Below, piece after piece: positions 1 through 7,182 of a stretch of 35,764 bases of DNA. The notes under the pieces are model-generated. The model made no database searches, was not told the origin of the DNA, and saw only the letters and a list, made by a program, of their open reading frames with translations. The stretch's first letter is position 1, and each line of letters starts with the position of its first letter. The position numbers and the translations under genes were made by a program. The stretch comes from Hyphomicrobiales bacterium (lineage in GTDB: Bacteria; Pseudomonadota; Alphaproteobacteria; Rhizobiales; CAJQND01): contig JANQOW010000038.1 in the NCBI GenBank assembly GCA_028285595.1, positions 1 to 35,764 of the forward strand, given 5' to 3'.

Positions 1-1186
1 TCACGACCCCCTCTGCGGTGGCGCGGATGGGGTGGCCGTAAGAGGCGGCAAAATCAATGCCCGCATGCATCGCCCGCACCTTGCGGAACGGATCACGCCG
101 GAAACCAAAGCCGCTGGTGATCCGGAAGGCGCCATGCAGAGGATACGCCAGGGGCATGCGCTTCATGGAGTGGGCGAGCTTGTCGTATGTGGCTATCTTG
201 CGTCCGATGTCCAAAAGCTTGTTGCCCACCACGTCGTCGTTAAACTCAGGATCTTCGGGGTTGATGAACGGTCCCCCGATATTCTCCGACCGGTGCTGGG
301 AATTGCGGGCAACCGTTTTAGGGTTGAGCCCAATCAGCCGGATGGCCTTGCTGGCGGTTTGGATGCGCCGGTCGCTCATGCGGTCGATCTCATCAAGCAG
401 TTCGATCTGGCGTTGGTTCAGCTCCGCGAACATCCGGTCAAGTTCCGACAACGGCTCGCGCGCATCATCATGGGTCTTGAAGGGTTTGGTGTATTTGCTG
501 CGGAAATGGGTTGAGCTGATGGACGATTGGCGCTCCTGGTCCACCGAGCCGGTGGTGAGGCCAGGCTGTTTCTCAATCTCCAGATCGCCTTTGCCGCCGG
601 GCGCAGCATCGCCGTTATAGGGTTCAATCAGGCTGTCCAGCGGCCCTTCGTTGGTTTCCACCAAGGGGGTGCGGTCGGGCAGGATGCTGCTGTCCTGACT
701 GGGCTCGTTCATAACCCGGGCCGGCATCCAGCCCTGCTTGAAGAAGGTTTCGATCCGCTGCTGGCGCTCAATCACGGCATCGAGGCCCGATTTCAACTCA
801 TCCACCTTGCTGAGATATTGATCCTGGTCGAGCAACAGGCGGGCGTTCATGCCATCGAGCGCGGTGCGCATGGCAGCCAGCCGGTCCTCATAGGTGATTC
901 GCACATATTGCGACTTGCGTTCCTTCAGGGCGATCAGCTGATCTTTGAACGCAACGTTGACCGTGGCATAGGCGAGCCAAAACAGACCGATGGCAAAGAC
1001 GAGCGTGAAGGAGATCTGCAGCCAGGGGCGCAAGGTGATGAACTGCACCTGACCATCACTGCGCAGATAGACCTGGCGTTCGCGAAAAACGTGGGCAAGC
1101 CAACGCCAAAAGGCGTTCCGCTTAGGCGGTTCATCCTCAAGGAGGCCGTAGTCGCCGGTCTCTTCAAAGTCTTCGTCTAGCCGCAT
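1..1186 (-). CDS. Membrane-anchored M23-family metallopeptidase, C-terminus cut by the window edge
   Basis: About 395 codons are visible; the 3' end lies outside the window. After a charged cytoplasmic start (MRLDEDFEE...) there is one membrane segment near residues 58-78 (WLQISFTLVFAIGLFWLAYA). A long charged helical, probably coiled-coil region rich in K/R/E/Q follows. The last visible part reads FGFRRDPF, then MHAGIDFAA and TAEGVV. This is the start of a peptidase M23 (lysostaphin-like) domain: H and D of HAGID are the first zinc-ligand pair, and the HxH pair would lie beyond the edge. M23 proteins with N-terminal coiled coils cut peptidoglycan cross-links or, when degenerate, activate amidases. 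The start at 1186 is the first ATG that leaves a sensible cytoplasmic tail. Same strand as the hydrolase gene upstream, separated by 194 bp. Confidence 0.85.
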   Translation of the reverse strand, partial: MRLDEDFEETGDYGLLEDEPPKRNAFWRWLAHVFRERQVYLRSDGQVQFITLRPWLQISFTLVFAIGLFWLAYATVNVAFKDQLIALKERKSQYVRITYEDRLAAMRTALDGMNARLLLDQDQYLSKVDELKSGLDAVIERQQRIETFFKQGWMPARVMNEPSQDSSILPDRTPLVETNEGPLDSLIEPYNGDAAPGGKGDLEIEKQPGLTTGSVDQERQSSISSTHFRSKYTKPFKTHDDAREPLSELDRMFAELNQRQIELLDEIDRMSDRRIQTASKAIRLIGLNPKTVARNSQHRSENIGGPFINPEDPEFNDDVVGNKLLDIGRKIATYDKLAHSMKRMPLAYPLHGAFRITSGFGFRRDPFRKVRAMHAGIDFAASYGHPIRATAEGVV

Positions 1187-1380
1187 GGACGCCGATATTC
1201 TTTATTGCAGCCTGCACATTGCGAGCCCACGGCACGAGCCAAACTCTGACCGGAAAACATGTCTGAGAATCTCCACCGTCGGCCCAATAATCCCCACCCT
1301 GACGTTATAGCCGCGCTGGGTGCGCATGTCACGTCTGATTGTCACACAAAAAGTCGGAAAATGGCCCCGTTTGCATACCT

Positions 1381-3411
1381 CTACAACAACTGTGACACCT
1401 GGCTGCGGATCAACTCGCCCACCTGATCTTTCGGCAGGGCCGTGTCCCATGGCAGTTTCAGCGGATCCCATTTTCCGGACTGCTTGTTGCCGATGTTTTT
1501 CTCAACTTCGCCATGGCCCAGAACGGTCTGTGGCGTCACCGCAATGTTGTAGGTGCGGCACAAATCGGCCACGGCGGCCATCATGGTGTCCCACTGCACC
1601 TGGGTCATCGGGGAGGGGCCGGGGTCAAACGGAGATTCCTTGGCTCCGCGCATGCTGCACACCGAGATGCCGATGGAGCCTGAATTCGTGCCTCGGGTAT
1701 GGGCCGCATAGCCCCCTCGCACCGGGTTTTCGTTGGCTTTAATGGAGAACTTGCCCAGCACCAGGTTGCCGTCGCCTTCCACCACAATATGATAGTGGTG
1801 GCGATCGAGGCCTGAGGCCTTATGGCCGCCGGCCGTCCAGTGCAGGATGATCCGCTTCATGTTGGCAGGCGGCTTCCATGTATCCGGCAAGGTCTTCCCG
1901 AGCTCCGGTTCGCTCACCACATCGCCCGGCAGCTTCTGCGCGCCCGGCAGGCGGGTGCCGTCCCCACGGAAGGGATGAAGACGGCCTTCAAACGAGATGG
2001 CATATGGTTTGGGCGGCTTGTATTGAGCGGATGCAAAGCCGTGAAAGTGCACATTCCGGGTGCTTTCGCGCCCATAGACGGCCACCATATGCGCCAGCAG
2101 ATACGCCCCCCAGGAGGGGTTGGACTTTTTCGGGTTGAAGAAGTGCGTCGCGCCGCGGATCTTGCTTTCAAGCCCCTTGGCGCGGGCGGCCACATAGTCA
2201 CGGGTGATGGCCAGGATTTCCTGCGTGGGGGCGGGCAGCTTGGTCCAGTCGCCGATGCCGTTCAGGGCGGAAAACTGAAACGGGCGCTCAATCTCTTTCT
2301 GTATTGACTTGGCAAACTCCGTGGACGGATAAACCACCCGGTTGAAGATGGTGTCGATCACCGCGTGAACCCCGCCTTTCAGCTCTTCTTCGCCGAAGGT
2401 CTTGAACACGGCCACCTCGCTCTGGGACACCGCGGCCAGAGCTTTCACATCCTCTTCGGTGACGGTGATCACCGGTCCGTCAAACTTGCCTGTAAACACC
2501 GGCGCATCCGGCTTCTGGGGCAGTTGTTCGGTGATTTCATGGTCACTGAACTGGCGGGTTTCCTTAAACCCGGCATCCAGACGCGCGCTGCAGAGTTCGA
2601 CAAACTTGCCCACCGTGGGGGCGGCAAAGAGCGTGGCGCGGGCCTGCTTCAAAGCGTCCAGGGCCGCTTGATCAGCTTCAAAAAGCGGACCCAACACGTC
2701 GGCCAAAGGGCTGGCGGCATTGGCTTTTTCGGCCTTCAGCACGGCCTGTGCCGCGGTCACGCCGAACTTTACGTCCGAGCCGAAGATATGCGCCAGATAA
2801 AGCGCAATGCCAGCGACCTCTTCGCCCTCACGTGCTTTCTGGAGGCCTGCTTGGGCCTTTCCGGCAAAGGCGGCGGCCACCATGGACTGAGCCACCGGGA
2901 ACCTGTGATCGGCGGCGCCCAATGTGCCTTTGGTCAGCTTTTTGGCAAGTCCGTCCCAGATGGCCTGGGGATAGCCGAATACTCCGCCCGCACCGTCCGC
3001 AGGCGCCTGCACTTGGGTCGCGGTCCAGTGCTCGCCGCTTTCCGCAAAGGCAAGGGCGTAAAGGTAGGCTGCGTTGCTCTCGTTCAAAAGCGCCTGGGTG
3101 AAGCAGGCATCGGCAAAGCGCTCGCGGCTCACCTCCAGATCGAAGGCTTGGAATCCGGGGATAACATCAATGTCGTCGGAGACCGGCGCCAGGAAGGTCT
3201 CGTCTATGAAGCCCGTCAAGGACTGATGGGTCACCTCCACCCAGTTTCGCGTCACTCCGCCATGGTCTTCGCTGACCGTTTCACCACAGTCAACGACAAT
3301 GCCGCCGGCGATTTCTATTGGAACATCATTTTGGGTCAGAAAATCGGCGAGAAATTCGGCTGTCTTACGAAGAGGTTGGGTTTCTTTCAGCTTCTTCTTC
3401 GTGCCCGACAT
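1381..3411 (-). CDS. Multidomain peptidoglycan hydrolase (SH3-like + lysozyme-like + SleB-type hydrolase + amidase_2)
   Basis: 676 residues. An SH3-like stretch ends near residue 78 (WVEVTHQSLTGFIDETFLAPV). A segment around 85-200 contains YALAFAESG and FGYPQAIW, which looks lysozyme/transglycosylase-like with a candidate catalytic Glu. Residues about 328-460 match the SleB/CwlJ cell-wall hydrolase family (TFGEEELKGG...DTIFNRVVYP, PFQFSALNG, ATHFFNP, WG). Residues about 518-655 are a zinc-dependent N-acetylmuramoyl-L-alanine amidase (amidase_2): RIILHWTAGG, HYHIVVEGDG, GSIGIS and LGHGEVEKN supply the usual ligands. The start (MSGTKKKLKETQ) is hydrophilic with no signal peptide, as in endolysins or injected effectors. 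An SD (GAGGGG) precedes the ATG. It lies 28 nt downstream of a lipoprotein gene on the same strand, so the two are probably co-transcribed. The amidase and SleB calls are firm; the lysozyme-like module is tentative. Confidence 0.85.
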   Translation of the reverse strand: MSGTKKKLKETQPLRKTAEFLADFLTQNDVPIEIAGGIVVDCGETVSEDHGGVTRNWVEVTHQSLTGFIDETFLAPVSDDIDVIPGFQAFDLEVSRERFADACFTQALLNESNAAYLYALAFAESGEHWTATQVQAPADGAGGVFGYPQAIWDGLAKKLTKGTLGAADHRFPVAQSMVAAAFAGKAQAGLQKAREGEEVAGIALYLAHIFGSDVKFGVTAAQAVLKAEKANAASPLADVLGPLFEADQAALDALKQARATLFAAPTVGKFVELCSARLDAGFKETRQFSDHEITEQLPQKPDAPVFTGKFDGPVITVTEEDVKALAAVSQSEVAVFKTFGEEELKGGVHAVIDTIFNRVVYPSTEFAKSIQKEIERPFQFSALNGIGDWTKLPAPTQEILAITRDYVAARAKGLESKIRGATHFFNPKKSNPSWGAYLLAHMVAVYGRESTRNVHFHGFASAQYKPPKPYAISFEGRLHPFRGDGTRLPGAQKLPGDVVSEPELGKTLPDTWKPPANMKRIILHWTAGGHKASGLDRHHYHIVVEGDGNLVLGKFSIKANENPVRGGYAAHTRGTNSGSIGISVCSMRGAKESPFDPGPSPMTQVQWDTMMAAVADLCRTYNIAVTPQTVLGHGEVEKNIGNKQSGKWDPLKLPWDTALPKDQVGELIRSQVSQLL

Positions 3412-3439
3412 GAAATGACCCCTCTAAACGCTTGGTCAA

Positions 3440-4801
3440 TTATGTCCCTTGGGGTTTTAGTCTGCAACTTCGAATTTCCACTGTTGAGGCAAAGCCCAGT
3501 TCCATTTCGCTTTCACCGACGAACCGGTCGCCGCGCGCCAGCCTGGACTTCACCAGCTTGATGGCCTGGCGCGTGGCGGTGTCGAACACGCCATTGGGCG
3601 CAACGTTCGCGGTCACAGGCGGCGATGTCTGCGCGCCGGCCTGGGCGGCACAGCGCTGCAGCTGCGCTTGAAACTCCGCGACGGAGAGCTGGTTCGAAAA
3701 GCGATATTTCTCAAAGGCGTTGGCATAAGACCGGTCCACGCCCGTGCGGTCGAACCGGCAGCCGCGGGCATCCAGAAAAATCTGCACATCGTTTTGGCTG
3801 AGGGAGCCGTCCTCATCAGCGAACACCGCCGGTTGGGAGGCGGCGCGGGCGCTCTGGTTGGCGGCGCGCTTTGCGGTGCGGATTGCTTGCCGTGTAGAGT
3901 CACCAAAGTCCCCGTCGATGGGGACACAGAGATTGGCCTGAATGGCTTCACCGAAGGGCTTGCCGATCTTTTTCTCAACCTCGTTCAGATCGGCGCCCGT
4001 TATGTTGGGCGTTCGGTCCACCAGTCTTGTAACGACCACCGGTCGTCGCGCACTCCCCGGGTTTTGGTTGGTGAAGCTCGACCGGGTCTGGCGCCGGACA
4101 TTTCTCATGATGGCCCGGTCTTCTTCCTCCGTGGCCTGATCCAGCTTCAAGCTGACATCGGCATCAACGCCCAACAGCGCTCCACTGATCGTGCCCGCGC
4201 GGTAGTAGCGCTCCACATCGGTCAGGGCGAATTCCAGCGGGTAGGCCGAGGTGCTGCCCGACAGACGCTCAACGATCTGGGTCTTCACCTCCTTACGGTT
4301 CACCCGCATCTGCTTTTGCAGAATGGAGACGGTGCGCTCAATCAGGATGTCCTTTTCATATGAGGTTTTGGCGCCCACCAAGCCGGCAGAAATCGCATGC
4401 AAAGTGGCCTTTGTGGCGGCGCCTCCAGCCAGAGTGCCCGCGCTGTTCAACGCCAGATTGACGACGGTGGAGTAAAAGCCAACCTCTTGGCGCTCGCGGG
4501 TCAAGCGGGCCTCATAGTCGGAATACAGCATGTCGATCGCATACATGCGCGACAGCACGATCTGATTGCGCAGCTCGAATTTGCGTTGCCCGAACGAGCG
4601 GGCATATTCCTCATAGCGCTCCGGGCTGGAAACGATCTTGGCCGACCGGGTTTCTTCTTCAAGCGTGAACAAACGGTCCGGTGCGCCGGACAAAGACGCC
4701 AAACATCCCCCCAATGAAGCTGCCGCCAGCAAAACAAAGCAGGCGCGGACGAAAGATAAAACCGCTTTCCGTCCTCGAGTTAGGAGTGAGTTTAGTGCCA
4801 T
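3440..4801 (-). CDS. Predicted lipoprotein with two peptidoglycan-binding-like repeats
   Basis: 453 residues from the ATG at 4801, which has a strong SD (GAGGGG) 5 nt upstream; an in-frame extension to 5053 lacks a signal and was rejected. A basic N-region, a hydrophobic stretch and LGGC at residues 30-33 form a type II signal with lipidated Cys33. The middle is helical, with a small-residue-rich patch (NLALNSAGTLAGGAATKAT) that could contact membrane. The C-terminal half has two related motifs, DGDFGDSTRQAIRTAK and NGVFDTATRQAIKLVK. These are the 'G.FG..T..A(I/V)..F' signature of PG_binding_1-type domains, each followed by helices containing a Cys. I do not recognise the full-length family. 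Just upstream of, and probably co-transcribed with, the multidomain hydrolase, which suggests a role in wall attachment or control of that enzyme. Confidence 0.8.
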   Translation of the reverse strand: MALNSLLTRGRKAVLSFVRACFVLLAAASLGGCLASLSGAPDRLFTLEEETRSAKIVSSPERYEEYARSFGQRKFELRNQIVLSRMYAIDMLYSDYEARLTRERQEVGFYSTVVNLALNSAGTLAGGAATKATLHAISAGLVGAKTSYEKDILIERTVSILQKQMRVNRKEVKTQIVERLSGSTSAYPLEFALTDVERYYRAGTISGALLGVDADVSLKLDQATEEEDRAIMRNVRRQTRSSFTNQNPGSARRPVVVTRLVDRTPNITGADLNEVEKKIGKPFGEAIQANLCVPIDGDFGDSTRQAIRTAKRAANQSARAASQPAVFADEDGSLSQNDVQIFLDARGCRFDRTGVDRSYANAFEKYRFSNQLSVAEFQAQLQRCAAQAGAQTSPPVTANVAPNGVFDTATRQAIKLVKSRLARGDRFVGESEMELGFASTVEIRSCRLKPQGT

Positions 4802-5153
4802 TTTTCCCCTCAGAAGGTCCGCCAGACCGCAGCGTGGCACTATTACTAATGGCTGCTTTTGGGCGCGCTCAACGGATATTTCCCCGCGCACCGGGTCTCC
4901 ACCGCTGCTACACAGGTTATGAACAGTTTGTCCGCATAATCTCCCCCGGGGCGAAGCCAGATTGTGATGTAAATTCACACCATTGCCGGGCCTGTGCGCT
5001 GCCGGCAGGGTGTTGGTGATAAGTTTGCCAACATAAGCCCTCATTTGAGCCATTTTGATGCTGCCTGGCGGGGCTAAAGAAACGTCTCGTTAACCCTAAC
5101 CGGTGAGTGTGGTCCAAACGTTTGCGACCCGTTTTCAATCCAGGTGTAGAGCC
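4802..5153. promoter_or_regulatory. Divergent intergenic region between the lipoprotein and L,D-transpeptidase genes
   Basis: 352 bp between genes read outward on both strands, so it must hold both promoters. Visible elements are an inverted repeat TGTGA-N7-TCACA at 4963-4979, a 10-bp palindrome CTGCCGGCAG around 5000, and GTTAACCCTAACC shortly before the transpeptidase start, which loosely resembles a CtrA half-site (TTAACCAT). Open frames through the region lack signals, domains and SDs, and I do not call them genes. Confidence 0.5.
4963..4979. promoter_or_regulatory. Inverted repeat TGTGA-N7-TCACA, possible operator
   Basis: Perfect 5-bp arms separated by 7 bp. The arms equal those of the CRP/FNR family core, but the canonical CRP spacing is 6, so this may be bound by another family member or be coincidental. 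It is about 160 bp upstream of the lipoprotein start and 175 bp upstream of the L,D-transpeptidase start. Confidence 0.25.
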
Positions 5154-5792
5154 ATGTATGTTGCCCATTTGCGTAGACTTTTCCTGAGCCTGTTGCTGAT
5201 TGCCGCCTTCGCGGTGCCTGCGCACGCAAACCAGGACCAGCCATTGTCTGGTCTGACCCGGTTCTTTCAGCAGTTCGGTCATGATCTGAAAAAGGGCGCT
5301 GAGGCCTTAGGCGATGACGTGGATCACCTCATCACCGGGAGCACCACCAAGACCGTGACGGTGCCCGGAGACTATCAGCCGGGCTCCATCATCATCCGCA
5401 CCTCCGAACGCAAGCTCTACTTTGTTGAAACCGAGGGCCGCGCCATCCGCTATGGCATCGGCGTTGGCCGCGAAGGTTTCCAGTGGGGCGGGGTGTCTTA
5501 TGTGTCGCGCAAGGCGCAATGGCCCGACTGGCGTCCGCCCAAAGAAATGATCCAGCGTGAGTTGGAACAGAACGGCCGAAAAATCCCTGAATTCGTGCCG
5601 GGCGGACCGGACAATCCACTTGGCGCCCGCGCCCTTTACCTCGGCTCCACGCTCTACCGCATCCATGGCACCAACGAAGCTTACACCATCGGCGGTGCCG
5701 TCTCCTCAGGCTGCATCCGCATGCGCAACTCTGATGTGATTGATCTTTACAAGCGTGTGGCTGTAGGGGCGAAGGTGTATGTCTATCACTGA
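5154..5792 (+). CDS. Secreted L,D-transpeptidase (YkuD/ErfK family)
   Basis: 212 residues from ATG 5154, preceded by AGGTG; a GTG 51 bp upstream would bury the signal peptide. Residues 1-25 (MYVAHLRRLFLSLLLIAAFAVPAHA) form a Sec signal with an AHA cleavage site. The YkuD domain starts near residue 75 (PGSIIIRTSERKLYFVE). It ends with the catalytic motif: His171 (IHGTNEAYTIG) and Cys187 in SSGCIRM, the expected HG...S.GCIRM signature. Such enzymes form 3-3 cross-links in periplasmic peptidoglycan or attach outer-membrane proteins to it. It is divergent from the lipoprotein/hydrolase pair, extending the wall-remodelling theme of this end of the window. Confidence 0.93.
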   Translation: MYVAHLRRLFLSLLLIAAFAVPAHANQDQPLSGLTRFFQQFGHDLKKGAEALGDDVDHLITGSTTKTVTVPGDYQPGSIIIRTSERKLYFVETEGRAIRYGIGVGREGFQWGGVSYVSRKAQWPDWRPPKEMIQRELEQNGRKIPEFVPGGPDNPLGARALYLGSTLYRIHGTNEAYTIGGAVSSGCIRMRNSDVIDLYKRVAVGAKVYVYH

Positions 5793-5806
5793 TTGCGCCC
5801 CGCGCT

Positions 5807-5844
5807 GAAGGCCCCGGCCTGTCCCACCAGAGCCGGGAGCCTTC
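5807..5844 (+). terminator. Hairpin just after the L,D-transpeptidase gene
   Basis: GAAGGC CCCGGC at 5807-5818 pairs with GCCGGG A GCCTTC at 5832-5844: 12 bp with one bulged A and a 13-nt loop. It begins 15 nt after the stop codon. There is no U-tract, so it is either a weak intrinsic terminator or an mRNA 3'-end stabilising structure. Confidence 0.45.
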
Positions 5845-5916
5845 GTCAGCGCCCGGATATTCCCCCACGGCGCAATGCGAGACATTCGCCGGGGACCCTG
5901 CAAGCGCCGTGCCGAC

Positions 5917-5954
5917 AAAAAAACCGGCGGCAATCCTTGAAGGATCGCCGCCGG
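5917..5954 (-). terminator. Rho-independent terminator of the S74-domain gene
   Basis: CCGGCGGCAATCCT and AGGATCGCCGCCGG form a 14-bp stem with one mismatch and a very short loop. On the minus strand it is followed by seven T. It lies about 30 nt beyond the stop of the minus-strand gene that starts at 6588. Confidence 0.85.
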
Positions 5955-5982
5955 CGCGGTTGGAGGAGTGTAGTGTTTTGGA

Positions 5983-6588
5983 TCAAGCGGCCGAGGGCAG
6001 CTTGTCCAGCTCTGCAACAAGGGCTTTCCACTCATCAAACGTCATCATGGAAATGCCGAGCTTGTCGTAGTTGACGCGGTAGAAGCCGTCTTCACCGGTG
6101 ATCACGGCCTCAGGCAGCACGTTCAGCACCTCTTGGGCCATGACACCAACCATGTCGGTGTCGCTCCAAAGATACTTGAACTTGTAAAGCGTCAGACCGT
6201 TGGCAAGGGTACCGATGGCCTGGATGTCGCGCTTCAGGCGGATGTCGGACCGGCCGCCGGCACCGCCGCCGCCGCCACCACCGCCACCGTCACCGCCGCC
6301 GCCGTCGCCGCGGCCGCCGCCAACGGAGCTACCGGGCAGATCTTCAATGCTGCTGCTGAAGTTCATGCGCCGGCCGCTGCGTGCAGGACGCGGACGGTCG
6401 ATCGTGTAGGCTTTCGCAGGAGGCTGCAGTTTCTGATCAAACGTGCAGAAGTGGGCCTTAAGGGAGGAAGCGTTGGTGCAACCGATGATAGATTGTGCTT
6501 GGGCGCTGCTGTGGGCGCTCGTCATGAGAATGCCGGCAGAAACGGCCATTGCTGCATAAAGGGCAATGTCTGATACTCGCTTGGTCAT
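5983..6588 (-). CDS. Secreted glycine-rich protein with C-terminal S74 (tail-fibre) chaperone domain
   Basis: 201 residues from ATG 6588, chosen over the in-frame ATG at 6606 because AAGGA lies 8 nt upstream. Residues 1-32 (MTKRVSDIALYAAMAVSAGILMTSAHSSAQAQ) look like a Sec signal. The middle has a low-complexity linker of about 25 residues, almost all Gly and Asp. From SDIRLKRDI the protein matches the peptidase S74 intramolecular chaperone: LKRDI with the conserved Lys-Asp, then YKFKYLWSDTDMVGVMAQEVL. In phage tail spikes this domain trimerises the fibre and cuts itself off after a conserved Ser; a Ser directly precedes DIRLKRD. Such domains also occur in non-phage bacterial proteins. There is no phage neighbour here. 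A surface or secreted role is inferred; the function is unknown. Confidence 0.8.
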   Translation of the reverse strand: MTKRVSDIALYAAMAVSAGILMTSAHSSAQAQSIIGCTNASSLKAHFCTFDQKLQPPAKAYTIDRPRPARSGRRMNFSSSIEDLPGSSVGGGRGDGGGGDGGGGGGGGGAGGRSDIRLKRDIQAIGTLANGLTLYKFKYLWSDTDMVGVMAQEVLNVLPEAVITGEDGFYRVNYDKLGISMMTFDEWKALVAELDKLPSAA

Positions 6589-6893
6589 TGTGAGTGTCCT
6601 TTTCATTAATTGTTGTTAAGTCATCAACAAGCTTGCCGCCTTATGACTCCCACGCGTTGAACCGTTCACGAACATGTTATTCATTTGTTATTCATTTTTG
6701 CCGGCCAAGGCAGGTCCGGGCCCTGCGATCTCGGCAAAAATTTATGCTTAACAAAAGGTTAGCTCCCGTCTCTGCGGAAAGTGGCACGCCCATTGCATTT
6801 CCCCGATCAATCGATCGCTTCTTGAGAAGATCTGTATCAACGGCAGACAAGAGAGGCATCGAGCGATCAGACCCAACTCCGTGGAGACCAAAG
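6589..6893. promoter_or_regulatory. Divergent intergenic region with tandem repeat and candidate regulator sites
   Basis: 305 bp, more AT-rich than its neighbours. It contains GAAC-N7-GAAC at 6659-6673 (LexA-box spacing), a perfect 11-bp tandem repeat TGTTATTCATT at 6675-6696, and TTAA-N7-TTAG at 6748-6762, one base from the CtrA consensus TTAA-N7-TTAA. It must drive the S74 gene on minus and probably the 41-residue ORF on plus. Confidence 0.45.
6675..6696. repeat. Perfect 11-bp tandem direct repeat (TGTTATTCATT x2)
   Basis: Two immediately adjacent identical copies, 6675-6685 and 6686-6696, directly after the GAAC-N7-GAAC element and about 87 bp upstream of the S74-domain gene. One helical turn of spacing fits cooperative binding of a regulator on one DNA face. 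Confidence 0.7.
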
Positions 6894-7019
6894 ATGAACA
6901 CGATTATCGGTATTGCTTTTTCCCTGATGGCCACTTTCGGCAACCCTTTCTGCGTATCCAGCGATCTTGCAGAAATGAAAATGGAACTGCCGGTCCAAGT
7001 CGACTGGGCCAAGCGCTAA
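6894..7019 (+). CDS. Small 41-residue protein with hydrophobic N-terminus
   Basis: ATG at 6894 has a GGAG SD 7 nt upstream. The peptide has a hydrophobic start (MNTIIGIAFSLMATFGNPF) and an acidic/amphipathic end (DLAEMKMELPVQVDWAKR). The first part could be a short membrane anchor or an incomplete signal peptide. The ORF is followed within 50 bp by a textbook terminator, which supports a dedicated short transcript. I know no family for it. A longer in-frame opening beginning near 6594 has no SD and runs through the control region, so I reject that start. Confidence 0.5.
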   Translation: MNTIIGIAFSLMATFGNPFCVSSDLAEMKMELPVQVDWAKR

Positions 7020-7065
7020 CGCATAGCGCGTAAAGACAAATGTCCCCGTCCTGGACGGGGCTTAA

Positions 7066-7098
7066 AATGCCGGTTCTGCCTGAGCCGGCATTTTTTGT
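7066..7098 (+). terminator. Strong rho-independent terminator after the 41-residue ORF
   Basis: AATGCCGGTTC pairs with GAGCCGGCATT (11 bp, one G-U), followed by TTTTTT. A second hairpin, CCCCGTC-CTG-GACGGGG at 7044-7060, precedes it, giving a two-hairpin 3' end typical of short abundant transcripts. Confidence 0.88.
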
Positions 7099-7182
7099 GC
7101 GCGCTTGGCGGCTCGCGGCCCTTCAAACTTGGCGCATCATGTTCTAGGGGAGGGGCTATACCTTAATCCCAGGACAGATCGC

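Noticed and set aside
2365..3561. A 398-codon plus-strand open frame opposite the multidomain hydrolase
   Set aside because: Antisense to the hydrolase and crosses into the lipoprotein gene; no signals of its own.
4802..5053. In-frame 84-codon N-terminal extension of the lipoprotein
   Set aside because: It would displace the lipoprotein signal peptide; the internal ATG has a strong SD.
6246..6341. GC-rich trinucleotide-like run in the S74 gene as a microsatellite
   Set aside because: It simply encodes the Gly/Asp linker with mixed GGC/GGT codons, not a pure repeat.
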